Source: Actinomycetes bacterium
Lineage (GTDB): Bacteria > Actinomycetota > Actinomycetes > Streptosporangiales > Streptosporangiaceae
Length of the DNA stretch: 51,302 nucleotides
NCBI GenBank assembly: GCA_021792405.1
Contig: JAJYUU010000009.1
Location: 1-51,302, forward strand
Direction: 5' to 3'
Below the pieces are notes generated by a model. It had not been told where the DNA came from. It did not search any database and worked only from the letters and a program-made list of their open reading frames with translations. Shown in pieces: positions 17,294 to 24,413 of the stretch. Within the stretch, counting starts at the first letter, position 1, and each line of letters opens with the position of its first letter. A program made the translations under genes and the position numbers.

Positions 17294-17916
17294 CGGGCCA
17301 GCCGGCCGCGGCGAAGCCCGCCAAGGCGGCGCGGCCGCTTGGGCGCCGTCACCTTGATGGTGCCGCCGATGCCAGCCGTGCGAAGCTCGATGACCGGCTG
17401 GTCGCTGGGCTGGCGACCGCCCCGGCCCGACGGCGCACCCGGCAGCCGGACTGTCCGGGTGACCCGCCGGGTGAGCAGCGCGGTGCCTGTCATCTCGACC
17501 GCGACACCGTCAGGGACGATGAGGTGAAGGGTGCCGAGGATGACCGTCGCGTAGATGATGATCCTGCTGCTCTGCAGCAGCGCCTCGCGGATGTCAAGCT
17601 CTACCTCACCGAAGACCGCGAGGACCGGCAGGTTCTCCGGTACTACCCAGCAGCCGCTCCTGCTGTCCCGGCCGAAGATGCCGGCCACCGCCCGCCGCCC
17701 GTCCAGCCGGATCGGCTGCGCAGCCGGCCCCGCCAGGTCCATGGTCAAGGATGCCAGCTCGCCGAGCGTGCGGGCCTGATAGGCGCGTTCGATCCGGTCC
17801 GCGTGCTCGGCGGGCGTTAGCCTGCCATCCGCGGCGGCCTCACCGAGCAGCGTGACGACCCGGTCGCGTTCGGAATCGGAGGCGCGGATATCACGCGGAG
17901 CCGGGCGGTAGGTCAC
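17290..17916 (-). CDS. DUF1707 domain protein with LiaF-like C-terminus
   Basis: The product has 208 residues from a GTG. Residues about 10-62 form the DUF1707 (SHOCT-like) domain ([20 protein letters not shown], then [28 protein letters not shown]), typical of actinobacterial envelope-associated proteins. The C-terminal half is a beta-rich segment ([20 protein letters not shown], then [25 protein letters not shown]) resembling the cell-wall-stress LiaF/DUF2154 domain. No membrane segment is obvious. Function is unproven; a role in envelope stress sensing is inference. The start lies 7 nt after TATCTT on the minus strand, suggesting a leaderless mRNA. Confidence 0.85.
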   Translation of the reverse strand: MTYRPAPRDIRASDSERDRVVTLLGEAAADGRLTPAEHADRIERAYQARTLGELASLTMDLAGPAAQPIRLDGRRAVAGIFGRDSRSGCWVVPENLPVLAVFGEVELDIREALLQSSRIIIYATVILGTLHLIVPDGVAVEMTGTALLTRRVTRTVRLPGAPSGRGGRQPSDQPVIELRTAGIGGTIKVTAPKRPRRLGGLRRGRLAR

Positions 17917-17923
17917 CCTCTAG

Positions 17924-17929
17924 AAGATA
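17924..17929 (-). promoter_or_regulatory. putative -10 box of leaderless DUF1707 gene
   Basis: TATCTT on the minus strand is followed after 7 nt by the GTG at 17916. The spacing fits a leaderless start, although the intervening AGAGG could also act as a weak ribosome site. Confidence 0.4.
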
Positions 17930-17970
17930 CTCCAGCCGCAGGTCACCGGCGTGTTGCCAGCAATCGCAGG

Positions 17971-18870
17971 TCAGGCCCAGGTGTCGCCGTAATTGCTGGT
18001 GATCATCTTGACGGTCTGGCCCGAAGTCTCGATGTAGAACAAGCTGCCCCCGCCGCCGCCCGTGGATGTCAGCGCCAGGTTGCCCTTGGCCTGGGTCGGG
18101 CTCACCTTGACCCAGACGGTCCAGCGAGTACCTGTGAACCTGGTCCGGTAGACGAACGAATCGGAGCCGATGCCGACCACCACCATGCGGCCGTTGTCCC
18201 AGCCGGTTGCGGCGATGGCGGAGGAATTCCCGCCGATGTTCACTGGTCCTGTTGGCACTGGCTTCTTCCTTCCGAGCGCCTCGAACATCGCGGACTGAGT
18301 GGAATAATTGGCGACATCACGATCGAGATTATTGATCGTGGCATATTGGTGGATTGCCCACGTCTTCCAGGGTGCGGGTACCACAGGGTGGCCAGCCCGG
18401 CTGGACGGGTCGGCGATCCACAGCGGGTAACCGCCGAGACCCGCGCAATTGCCCTGCTTGGCGAAGTCGATGAACGTGTACAGCAGTGGCGGCCGGCCCA
18501 GCCTGGCGTGCAGCGTCGCCTGCACGTCCCCGGCCCAGGCGGATACCTTGGCAGCCGGCAGACCGTCCGTCACCTCTAGATCCAGGGCTATGGCATCGGA
18601 GTCGGTCAGGCCCATCAGGTTGAACTGCGTCTCGAAGAAGTCGACGGTCTGCTTTGCACCTACCGAAGGGTGCCCGAACAGGTAAGCGACGCGGCCCTTC
18701 TTGTTTCTCCGCAGCCAGTCAAGGTCCGCCTGAGCGTCCGGATTAACATAGTTGGTGCCGTTAGGCTCGAGCTCGGTCAGCTTGACCGCCGCCCAGGCAA
18801 TGTCGCCCGCTGCGCTAGTCCAGTCACCTGGCGGGCCCTGAAAACTAGCGACATCTACTCCAGCAAGCAT
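17971..18870 (-). CDS. GH25-type lysozyme-like protein
   Basis: The product has 299 residues. The N-terminal 200 residues follow the GH25 muramidase barrel: GVDVASFQGPPGDW at the start, AWAAVKLTELE, VAYLFGHPSVGAKQTVDFF, the acidic strand end AIALDLEVTDG (the Asp-x-Glu pair expected for catalysis), PLLYTFIDFAKQG, YPLWIADPSS, and WAIHQYATINNLDRDVAN. The last 90 residues are a separate beta-rich module with repeats of about 40 residues (GRMVVVGIGSDSFVYRTRF, GNLALTSTGGGGGSLFYIET), perhaps for binding. No signal peptide is visible, so export would need lysis, a non-Sec route, or a mis-set start. The ATG at 18870 has no ribosome site but lies 6 nt after TATCAT. Confidence 0.85.
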   Translation of the reverse strand: MLAGVDVASFQGPPGDWTSAAGDIAWAAVKLTELEPNGTNYVNPDAQADLDWLRRNKKGRVAYLFGHPSVGAKQTVDFFETQFNLMGLTDSDAIALDLEVTDGLPAAKVSAWAGDVQATLHARLGRPPLLYTFIDFAKQGNCAGLGGYPLWIADPSSRAGHPVVPAPWKTWAIHQYATINNLDRDVANYSTQSAMFEALGRKKPVPTGPVNIGGNSSAIAATGWDNGRMVVVGIGSDSFVYRTRFTGTRWTVWVKVSPTQAKGNLALTSTGGGGGSLFYIETSGQTVKMITSNYGDTWA

Positions 18871-18876
18871 GCGCCA

Positions 18877-18882
18877 ATGATA
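18877..18882 (-). promoter_or_regulatory. putative -10 box of leaderless GH25 gene
   Basis: TATCAT on the minus strand, then TGGCGC, then the ATG at 18870. An inverted repeat, CGCCAAT at 18872-18878 and ATTGGCG at 18907-18913, brackets the box and could be an operator. Confidence 0.45.
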
Positions 18883-18988
18883 ACGGAAGCTAAGGACATT
18901 TACTTAATTGGCGATATTCGCCGAAGATCGGCTGGAGGTCCCGGTGGCCGGCATCACCCGCCCCGGCTGGCGCGGCCGCCTGTTAGTT

Positions 18989-19019
18989 TGGTCTTAGCAA
19001 CTAGTTGACGGCCAGACCA
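18989..19019. promoter_or_regulatory. nested inverted repeats upstream of MFS gene
   Basis: A perfect 10-bp palindrome, CAACTAGTTG at 18998-19007, lies between TGGTCT (18989-18994) and AGACCA (19014-19019), just before the MFS gene at 19031. It could be a regulator site; the arms are not exactly concentric. Confidence 0.25.
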
Positions 19020-19030
19020 GGAGCTAATGG

Positions 19031-20950
19031 GTGAGCGACGCGACCGTACCGACCGCTGCAGCCGGACCCGGCTTCAGGAACGGGCACTACAAGTGGGTCG
19101 CGCTCTCCAATACGACCCTGGGCATGCTGGCCGCGACTGTCAACTCGTCGATCGTCATCATCGCGCTGCCCGCCATCTTCCGCGGCATCCACCTCGACCC
19201 ACTGCAGGCCAGCAACATCAGCTATCTGCTCTGGATGCTGATGGGCTATCTCGTCGTCTCGGCGGTCCTGGTCGTCACTCTCGGCAGGCTCGGCGACATC
19301 TACGGCCGGGTACGGATGTACAACGCCGGCTTCGCGATCTTCGGCCTCGGCGCTCTCGCGCTGCCGTTCGACCCGTTCACCGGCGGCGCCGGAGCACTGT
19401 GGCTGATCGGCTTCCGGGTCATCCAGGCCGTCGGCGGCGCGATGCTGATGGCAAACTCGCCGGCGATCCTGACCGATGCCTTCCCCGCCAACCAGCGTGG
19501 CACGGCCATGGGCATCAACCAGGTGGCTGGCATCTCGGGCCAGTTCATCGGCCTGATCCTGGGGGGCGTGCTGGCCGCGGTCGACTGGCGGCTGGTGTTC
19601 ATCGTCTCGGTGCCGATCGGCCTCGGCGGCACGATCTGGTCCTACCTGAGCTTGCGGGAAGTCGGCGTGCGGACGCCCGCCAAGATCGACTGGCTCGGCA
19701 ACGTCACCTTCGCGGTGGGCCTGATCATGCTGCTGACCGGCATCACCTACGGCATCCAGCCGTACGGCGGCCACTCGATGGGCTGGACCAGCCCGCTTGT
19801 GCTGACCGGCATTGGCGGCGGGCTCGCCCTGCTCGTCTTGTTCTGCGTCATCGAGACCCGGGTCATCTCGCCGATGTTCGACCTGGGCCTGATGCGCATC
19901 AGGGCGTTCGCCGCCGGGACCGGCGCGACATTGCTGGCCGCCATCGCCCGCGGCGGCCTGCAGTTCATGCTCATCATCTGGCTGCAAGGCATCTGGCTGC
20001 CGCTGCACGGCTACGCCTACCAGGAGACGCCCCTGTGGGCCGGAATCTACTTGCTCGCGCTGACGTTTGGCTTCGTCGTCTCCGGGCCCGTTTCGGGATG
20101 GTTGTCCGATAAGCACGGCGCCAGGGCCTTCGCGTCCGGCGGCCTGCTGGTCTCGGCGCTGGCATTCGGCGGCCTGCTGCTGATCCCGGTCAACTTCGGC
20201 TACCCGGAATTTGCCGGCCTGATTTTCCTGGCCGGCGCCGGCATGGGACTCTTCTCGGCGCCGAACGCGGCAGCGATCATGAATAGCGTCCCTGCCAGGC
20301 AGCGCGGGGCGGCATCCGGGATGCTGGCCACGTTCCAGAACTCGGGCTTCGTCCTGTCGATCGGCGTGTTCTTCTCGCTGATGATCGCCGGGCTGGCCGC
20401 CACTCTGCCGAATACGCTGACCAGCGGCCTGACCGCGGAGGGCGTTCCTGGCCTCATCGCGCACCGGATCGCGGCGCTGCCCCCGGTTGGCAGCCTGTTC
20501 GCCGCCTTCCTCGGCTACAACCCGGTGAAGTCGCTGCTCACCCCGACCGGCGTGCTCAGCCGTCTGCCCGCGCACAACGCTGCCGTGCTCACCGGCAAGG
20601 CGTTCTTCCCGCAGCTAATCTCGCAGCCGTTCCATCACGGGCTGGTGATCGTGTTCAGCATGGCCATCGCGGTGCTGGTGATCGCGGCCGCTGCCTCGGC
20701 CTTCCGGGGCGGCCGGTACGTGCACGACGAAGCAGTCGCAGTCGGCGCCACCGTTTCGGCGGCCAGCGGCACCCTGGGCAGCGGCACTCTGGGCAACGGC
20801 ACTCTGGGCAACGGCACTCTGGGCAACGGCACCGCGTCCGCGGCAGGCACAAAGAGCCCGGCCGACGACTTCGCCGCTGGCGGAGCGGCTCGCGATTCCT
20901 GCCGCGACTCAGTCCGGGCGACCGACAGCCGCCGGCCGCAGGGCACCTGA
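19031..20950 (+). CDS. DHA2-type MFS exporter (EmrB/QacA-like)
   Basis: The product has 639 residues from a GTG preceded by CAGGAG. It is an integral membrane proton-driven exporter with about 14 helices. Family marks are the first-helix region GMLAATVNSSIVIIALPAIF, the loop GRLGDIYGRVRMYNAGFAI (motif A), and the helix 5 region NQVAGISGQFIGLILGGVLA. The extracellular loop near residues 490-540 is long. The C-terminal 75 residues are polar and contain four GTLGS/N pentapeptides encoded by a 15-bp tandem repeat. The substrate is unknown. No regulator is adjacent, apart from the GH25 gene divergent upstream. Confidence 0.92.
   Translation: MSDATVPTAAAGPGFRNGHYKWVALSNTTLGMLAATVNSSIVIIALPAIFRGIHLDPLQASNISYLLWMLMGYLVVSAVLVVTLGRLGDIYGRVRMYNAGFAIFGLGALALPFDPFTGGAGALWLIGFRVIQAVGGAMLMANSPAILTDAFPANQRGTAMGINQVAGISGQFIGLILGGVLAAVDWRLVFIVSVPIGLGGTIWSYLSLREVGVRTPAKIDWLGNVTFAVGLIMLLTGITYGIQPYGGHSMGWTSPLVLTGIGGGLALLVLFCVIETRVISPMFDLGLMRIRAFAAGTGATLLAAIARGGLQFMLIIWLQGIWLPLHGYAYQETPLWAGIYLLALTFGFVVSGPVSGWLSDKHGARAFASGGLLVSALAFGGLLLIPVNFGYPEFAGLIFLAGAGMGLFSAPNAAAIMNSVPARQRGAASGMLATFQNSGFVLSIGVFFSLMIAGLAATLPNTLTSGLTAEGVPGLIAHRIAALPPVGSLFAAFLGYNPVKSLLTPTGVLSRLPAHNAAVLTGKAFFPQLISQPFHHGLVIVFSMAIAVLVIAAAASAFRGGRYVHDEAVAVGATVSAASGTLGSGTLGNGTLGNGTLGNGTASAAGTKSPADDFAAGGAARDSCRDSVRATDSRRPQGT
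20768..20827 (+). repeat. 15-bp tandem repeat in MFS tail
   Basis: Four copies of GGCACTCTGGGCAAC, with minor changes in the first, encode GTLGS-(GTLGN)3 at the cytoplasmic tail. The copies are almost identical at DNA level, which suggests recent slippage. Confidence 0.9.
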
Positions 20951-21221
20951 GAGCCGCTGGGCGCTGAGAAAACGGTCGGCACAGGGCCTGGCACAGGGCC
21001 CCACCCCGACTTTGCACTCAATACCTACCTTTTGAATAGGATATATCAGTCGATAAGTTCCACGGCGAGGTGCGGCTCGAGTGCTAAGTCGTCGGGACAG
21101 GCGTTCTGACCGGCCGCCAAGCGGGCAGAATCACGGTGCGCACCGTTGCGCTGCGCGCTACGACGGCGACGGGCTAGCGCTATTGGCTCAGATTGCTAGC
21201 TTGACCATCGGCAGGTGCGCC
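20951..21221 (+). promoter_or_regulatory. intergenic region with AT-rich promoter-like island
   Basis: A stretch of 271 bp lies between the exporter and the coiled-coil membrane protein. GGCACAGGGCC occurs twice near 20978-21000. TTGCAC at 21012-21017 and TAGGATATAT at 21037-21046 form an AT-rich island unlike its GC-rich surroundings and may be a promoter. The spacer of 19 bp is longer than ideal. Confidence 0.3.
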
Positions 21222-21887
21222 GTGACACACAACGATGAAGCGGTCGCTTGCCAGGCGGCCAGAACCGCCTCGCTGCCCGGTTCAGCCGGGCCAGCCAGGA
21301 CTGCCGGGCCAGCCAGGACTGCCGGGCCAGCCAGGCGGCTCTGGCGGTGGCTGCCCGTCGGACTCCTGCTGATCTTCAGCCTCAGCGCCACCACCGTGTA
21401 CATCGCGACCGTGACGACCGACCTGGGCCGCCACCACTGGGCCGGCGCGCTCGATGCCTTCCGGGCCGCCGTGCCGGCTGCTGTCGGCTGGGCGGCAGTG
21501 CTGATGATCTTGTTCGCTCGCAGGGCCGCGGCGTCCGAGGGAACGCGGGCCGCCGATCGGCATTCACCGGCAGAACGACAGCACCAGACGGCCCGTGCCC
21601 AGGACTCGGTTCGTCTCGCCGAGCAGCGCGTGCACCGGCTAGCCGCACAGCTAGCCGAACTCAGCGCGGCAGCCGCCGAGGCTAGCCAGAGCCAGCCGCT
21701 CGCCCGCCAGATTGGCGAGACCGCGGCCCGGCTGGACCAGGCTCTGCAGTGGCTGACAGGCGCGCGCGCCGCACTTGCGGCGGCTACCCAGCCGGCCGTC
21801 GGTGACTCCGATGGCAGGCAAGCGGGAATCCTCCCGAGACCGGGCCCCTCGGCCAGCCGCGTCGCCTTACTGCTAGTTCAGGCCTAA
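21222..21887 (+). CDS. small membrane protein with C-terminal coiled coil
   Basis: I do not recognise this gene. The reading frame is open from 21081, but the GTG at 21222 follows GGCAGGTG and gives a compact 221-residue protein. Residues about 10-40 carry a Pro/Ala/Arg-rich segment with the repeat TAGPAR. Two membrane helices follow (WLPVGLLLIFSLSATTVYIA; AAVPAAVGWAAVLMILF). A helical, Gln/Ala-rich segment (SVRLAEQRVHRLAAQLAELS, then AAAAEASQSQ) then looks like a coiled coil. The C-terminus is disordered. The topology suggests a short hairpin anchor with a cytoplasmic coiled coil. No function is assigned. Confidence 0.6.
   Translation: MTHNDEAVACQAARTASLPGSAGPARTAGPARTAGPARRLWRWLPVGLLLIFSLSATTVYIATVTTDLGRHHWAGALDAFRAAVPAAVGWAAVLMILFARRAAASEGTRAADRHSPAERQHQTARAQDSVRLAEQRVHRLAAQLAELSAAAAEASQSQPLARQIGETAARLDQALQWLTGARAALAAATQPAVGDSDGRQAGILPRPGPSASRVALLLVQA
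21291..21326 (+). repeat. 18-bp tandem repeat encoding TAGPAR
   Basis: CCAGCCAGGACTGCCGGG occurs twice in tandem with a partial third copy after it, within the N-terminal part of the coiled-coil membrane protein. Confidence 0.8.
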
Positions 21888-21960
21888 TCGACCGGATGGA
21901 CCACTATCCGGGCCATCCGCGCTGCCGGACGCGATAGCCACGCGAAGGATCTCCTTGGCC

Positions 21961-22590
21961 TCAGGGCCGGCTGGCACCGGGCATGAGCACGCCGTCGACG
22001 ACCAGCCCGAGCAGCCGGTCAGGCTGATCCGCGTCAGCCGGAGCCAGTTCGGTGGCCATGATCAGGGCATGTGCCAGGCGCATGATGTCCGCGCCCTGCA
22101 CTTCGCGGCGGGCTTCTCCGGCCTCCTGAGCACGGCTGAGCAGCGCTTCAGTGCAGCTTCGCAGGGTCGCGCTGCAGGCCGACATGAATTCCGAATTCTT
22201 GCCGATGGTCGCCACCAGCGCGGAACTCATGCTCCGCTTAGTCCGGCCGAACGCCACGAAGGCGCGCATCCACTCACCAAGCGCTGCGCCGGGCGACTCG
22301 GCCGCGAGCAACTTGCCCGCCAGCACCTCGAGCCCGTCGACCTGATCCTTGTACACCGCTTCCAGCAGCGCCTGGCGGGCCGGGAAGTGCCGGTAGAGCG
22401 TGCCGATCCCGACGCCTGCCCGCCGGGCGATCTCTTCGAGTGACACGTCGTCAGCGCCACGCTCGGCAAAGACGGCCGCAGCCGCCGCGAGCAACCGGTC
22501 GTAGTTACGGCGGGCGTCAGCCCGCTTCGGTGGCGTTGCCTGGACAGGCGGCGCCGAAACGGCCTGGCTGGCCGGCTCAGCTGCATCCAT
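21961..22590 (-). CDS. TetR/AcrR regulator of the divergent MFS exporter
   Basis: The product has 209 residues from an ATG preceded by GGAGTGAG. The helix-turn-helix spans about residues 28-75 (YDRLLAAAAAVFAERGADDV, then SLEEIARRAGVGIGTLYRHFPARQALL). The C-terminal domain (VDGLEVLAGKLLAAESPGAA, then LGEWMRAFVAFGRTKRSM) is the SbtR-like TetR_C type, common next to exporters. It is divergent from the MFS gene at 22741, with two near-identical palindromes between them. It most likely represses both itself and the exporter until a drug or metabolite binds. Confidence 0.93.
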   Translation of the reverse strand: MDAAEPASQAVSAPPVQATPPKRADARRNYDRLLAAAAAVFAERGADDVSLEEIARRAGVGIGTLYRHFPARQALLEAVYKDQVDGLEVLAGKLLAAESPGAALGEWMRAFVAFGRTKRSMSSALVATIGKNSEFMSACSATLRSCTEALLSRAQEAGEARREVQGADIMRLAHALIMATELAPADADQPDRLLGLVVDGVLMPGASRP

Positions 22591-22612
22591 CGCTCACTCC
22601 AGCACTGTCGGC

Positions 22613-22641
22613 TTGCAAACCGGAGGCATCCTCCGTATAGT
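22613..22641 (+). promoter_or_regulatory. promoter of the DHA2 exporter
   Basis: TTGCAA (22613-22618), a 17-bp spacer, and TATAGT (22636-22641) match the sigma-70 consensus well. The first operator palindrome fills 15 of the 17 spacer bases, so regulator binding would block RNA polymerase. Confidence 0.65.
22621..22635. promoter_or_regulatory. TetR operator 1
   Basis: CGGAGGCATCCTCCG has perfect 6-bp arms with a 3-bp centre and lies inside the promoter spacer of the exporter. The flanks (ACC before, ATAG two bases after) are shared with operator 2. Confidence 0.75.
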
Positions 22642-22644
22642 TAC

Positions 22645-22659
22645 CGGAGGGATCCTCCG
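22645..22659. promoter_or_regulatory. TetR operator 2
   Basis: CGGAGGGATCCTCCG has perfect arms and lies 24 bp centre-to-centre from operator 1. It falls just downstream of the predicted exporter transcription start and within the region expected to hold the promoter of the TetR gene. Confidence 0.75.
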
Positions 22660-22740
22660 AATAGTTTAGCTCACTCTCGCCGCACTGGCCAGCGACGCAC
22701 TGGCGGGCGGCCCGTTACCACACCGTTCCGGGAAGGAACC

Positions 22741-24321
22741 ATGTCTTCTTCGCCTACCTCCGCTGCACCTGCCCAGCCGCAGCAGGCCGGCCCCGTGTCC
22801 CGGCAAGCTCACCGCAAGCGCGCACCGCGCGGCCATGACCGGCGGAACATCGCCCTCGGCCTCGTGCTCTGCGCTCAGCTGATGATCGTCCTGGACATGA
22901 CAGTGGTGAACATCGCGCTGCCGTCCATGGCAACCGGGCTGCACCTGTCCGCCACCAGCCTGTCCTGGGTTCTCAATGCCTACGCTCTCACTTTCGGCGG
23001 CCTGCTGCTGCTCGGCGGCCGCGCCTCGGACATCCTCGGCAGGCGCGAGGCGTTCATGGCCGGACTCGCCGTTTTCACGCTGGCATCACTGGCCGGCGGG
23101 CTGGCGACTTCGTCCGGAGTGCTGCTCGCCGCCCGTGCCGTCCAGGGTGCAGGCGGCGCGATCGCCTCACCCGCCGTGCTCGCCGCCATCGTGACCGGCT
23201 TCCCCGATGGCCGGGAGCGCATCCGGGCACTGTCCATCTTCACCGCCGTGACCATGGGCGGCTCGTCGCTGGGCCTGGTAATCGGCGGGCTGATCGTCCA
23301 GTGGGCCTCGTGGCGCTGGGTGTTCTTCGTCAACGTGCCGATCGGCATCATCGTGGTCGCGCTGGCGCCACGGCTGCTGGACAGCTCGCGGCGACGGCGC
23401 GGGCACTTCGACGCCGCCGGCGCCATCACCTCGACGGCCGGCATGTCGGCCCTGGTCTATGCCTTCATCAACGTCGCCTCGCACGGCTGGTCGAACCACC
23501 TGTCCGTCGGCGCGTTCGCGCTCGCCGCGCTGCTGCTCGGTGCGTTCACCGTGATCGAGACCAGGAGCAGCCAGCCGATCACGCCGCTGTGGCTGGTGCG
23601 CGATCGCAGCCGTGCCGCGTCCTACGTTGCCCGGCTGCTGCTGGTAGCCGGCATGTTCGGGTCGTTCTTCTTCCTGACCCAGTTCGTTCAGGAGGTGCTC
23701 GGTTTCAGCCCGCTCGAGGCCGGGGCCGCCTTCGTCCCGATGACCGGGGCGCTGTTCGCCACCTCCAGGCTGGCGACCAGGCTGGCGACCAGGTTCGGCC
23801 CCAAGCCGCTGATGATCGCCGGCTTGCTGCCGGTCGTCGCCGGCATGGCCTGGCTTGGCCTGCTCAGCACCGGCACCAGTTACTTCCCCGGCGTGCTGGT
23901 CCCGATGCTGCTCCTCGGCCTCGGCATGGGCGTCGCGTTCGTGCCGCTGACGATGGCGTCCCTGGCAGGCGTGCCGCCGAAAGAGTCCGGCGCGGCCGCC
24001 AGCATGGTCAACGTGATGCAGCAAGTCGGCGGCGCGCTCGGCCTGGCGATCCTGGTGACGGTCTACGGCACCGCGAGCCGGACGGCCGCCAGGCACCCGG
24101 TCATCGGCGCGACCGTCGCTGCCCAGTCGCAGCACATCCGGGTGCACGGGATGGCGGCCGCGTTTACCGCTGCCGCGATCTTCGACGCCATCGCGCTGAT
24201 CGTGATCGCGGTCGTCATCCGGCTGCGCTCCGAGCCGGGCGCACAGTCGGGCGCCCCGGCCAGCCAGCTAGAGCCAGCCGTGGAACGCACCTCTGAGTTG
24301 CTGGAAGCTGACGTCATCTAG
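22741..24321 (+). CDS. DHA2-type MFS drug exporter
   Basis: The product has 526 residues from an ATG preceded by GGAAGGA. It is a 14-helix proton antiporter of the EmrB/QacA class. Seen are the helix 1 motif D1 (LDMTVVNIALPSMATGL), motif A (LLLGGRASDILGRREAFMAG), motif C-like GSSLGLVIGGLIVQWASWRW, and the late repeat FVPLTMASLAGVPPKESGAA. It is probably controlled by the divergent TetR protein through the two palindromes. The substrate is not predictable. The stop is followed after 10 nt by a perfect 20-bp hairpin. Confidence 0.94.
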   Translation: MSSSPTSAAPAQPQQAGPVSRQAHRKRAPRGHDRRNIALGLVLCAQLMIVLDMTVVNIALPSMATGLHLSATSLSWVLNAYALTFGGLLLLGGRASDILGRREAFMAGLAVFTLASLAGGLATSSGVLLAARAVQGAGGAIASPAVLAAIVTGFPDGRERIRALSIFTAVTMGGSSLGLVIGGLIVQWASWRWVFFVNVPIGIIVVALAPRLLDSSRRRRGHFDAAGAITSTAGMSALVYAFINVASHGWSNHLSVGAFALAALLLGAFTVIETRSSQPITPLWLVRDRSRAASYVARLLLVAGMFGSFFFLTQFVQEVLGFSPLEAGAAFVPMTGALFATSRLATRLATRFGPKPLMIAGLLPVVAGMAWLGLLSTGTSYFPGVLVPMLLLGLGMGVAFVPLTMASLAGVPPKESGAAASMVNVMQQVGGALGLAILVTVYGTASRTAARHPVIGATVAAQSQHIRVHGMAAAFTAAAIFDAIALIVIAVVIRLRSEPGAQSGAPASQLEPAVERTSELLEADVI

Positions 24322-24331
24322 CCAGCCACCA

Positions 24332-24381
24332 TGATCCGGGAGAGTTATGCACGTCATAGCCTGCATAACTCTCCCGGATCA
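24332..24381. terminator. perfect 20-bp inverted repeat, likely terminator
   Basis: The arms 24332-24351 and 24362-24381 are perfectly complementary over 20 bp, starting TGATCCGGGAG, with a 10-nt loop. There is no T-tract, which is common for actinobacterial terminators. It begins 10 nt after the exporter stop and ends 20 nt before the -10 box of the fumarase gene. A symmetrical element this long could also be a remnant of a small mobile element. Confidence 0.65.
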
Positions 24382-24401
24382 CTCAAATCCTGGCCGGGAA
24401 C

Positions 24402-24407
24402 TAGGAT
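24402..24407 (+). promoter_or_regulatory. putative -10 box of leaderless fumarase gene
   Basis: TAGGAT, then CGGGCC (6 nt), then the ATG at 24414, with no Shine-Dalgarno sequence. Confidence 0.5.
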
Positions 24408-24413
24408 CGGGCC

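Noticed and set aside
17971-18870. Prophage lysis cassette
   Set aside because: No holin, tail or integrase genes flank the GH25-like gene; neighbours are housekeeping and exporter genes.
19001-20575. 524-residue open frame on the minus strand
   Set aside because: Gln/Arg/Asp-rich shadow opposite the MFS gene, which has clear membrane helices and motifs.
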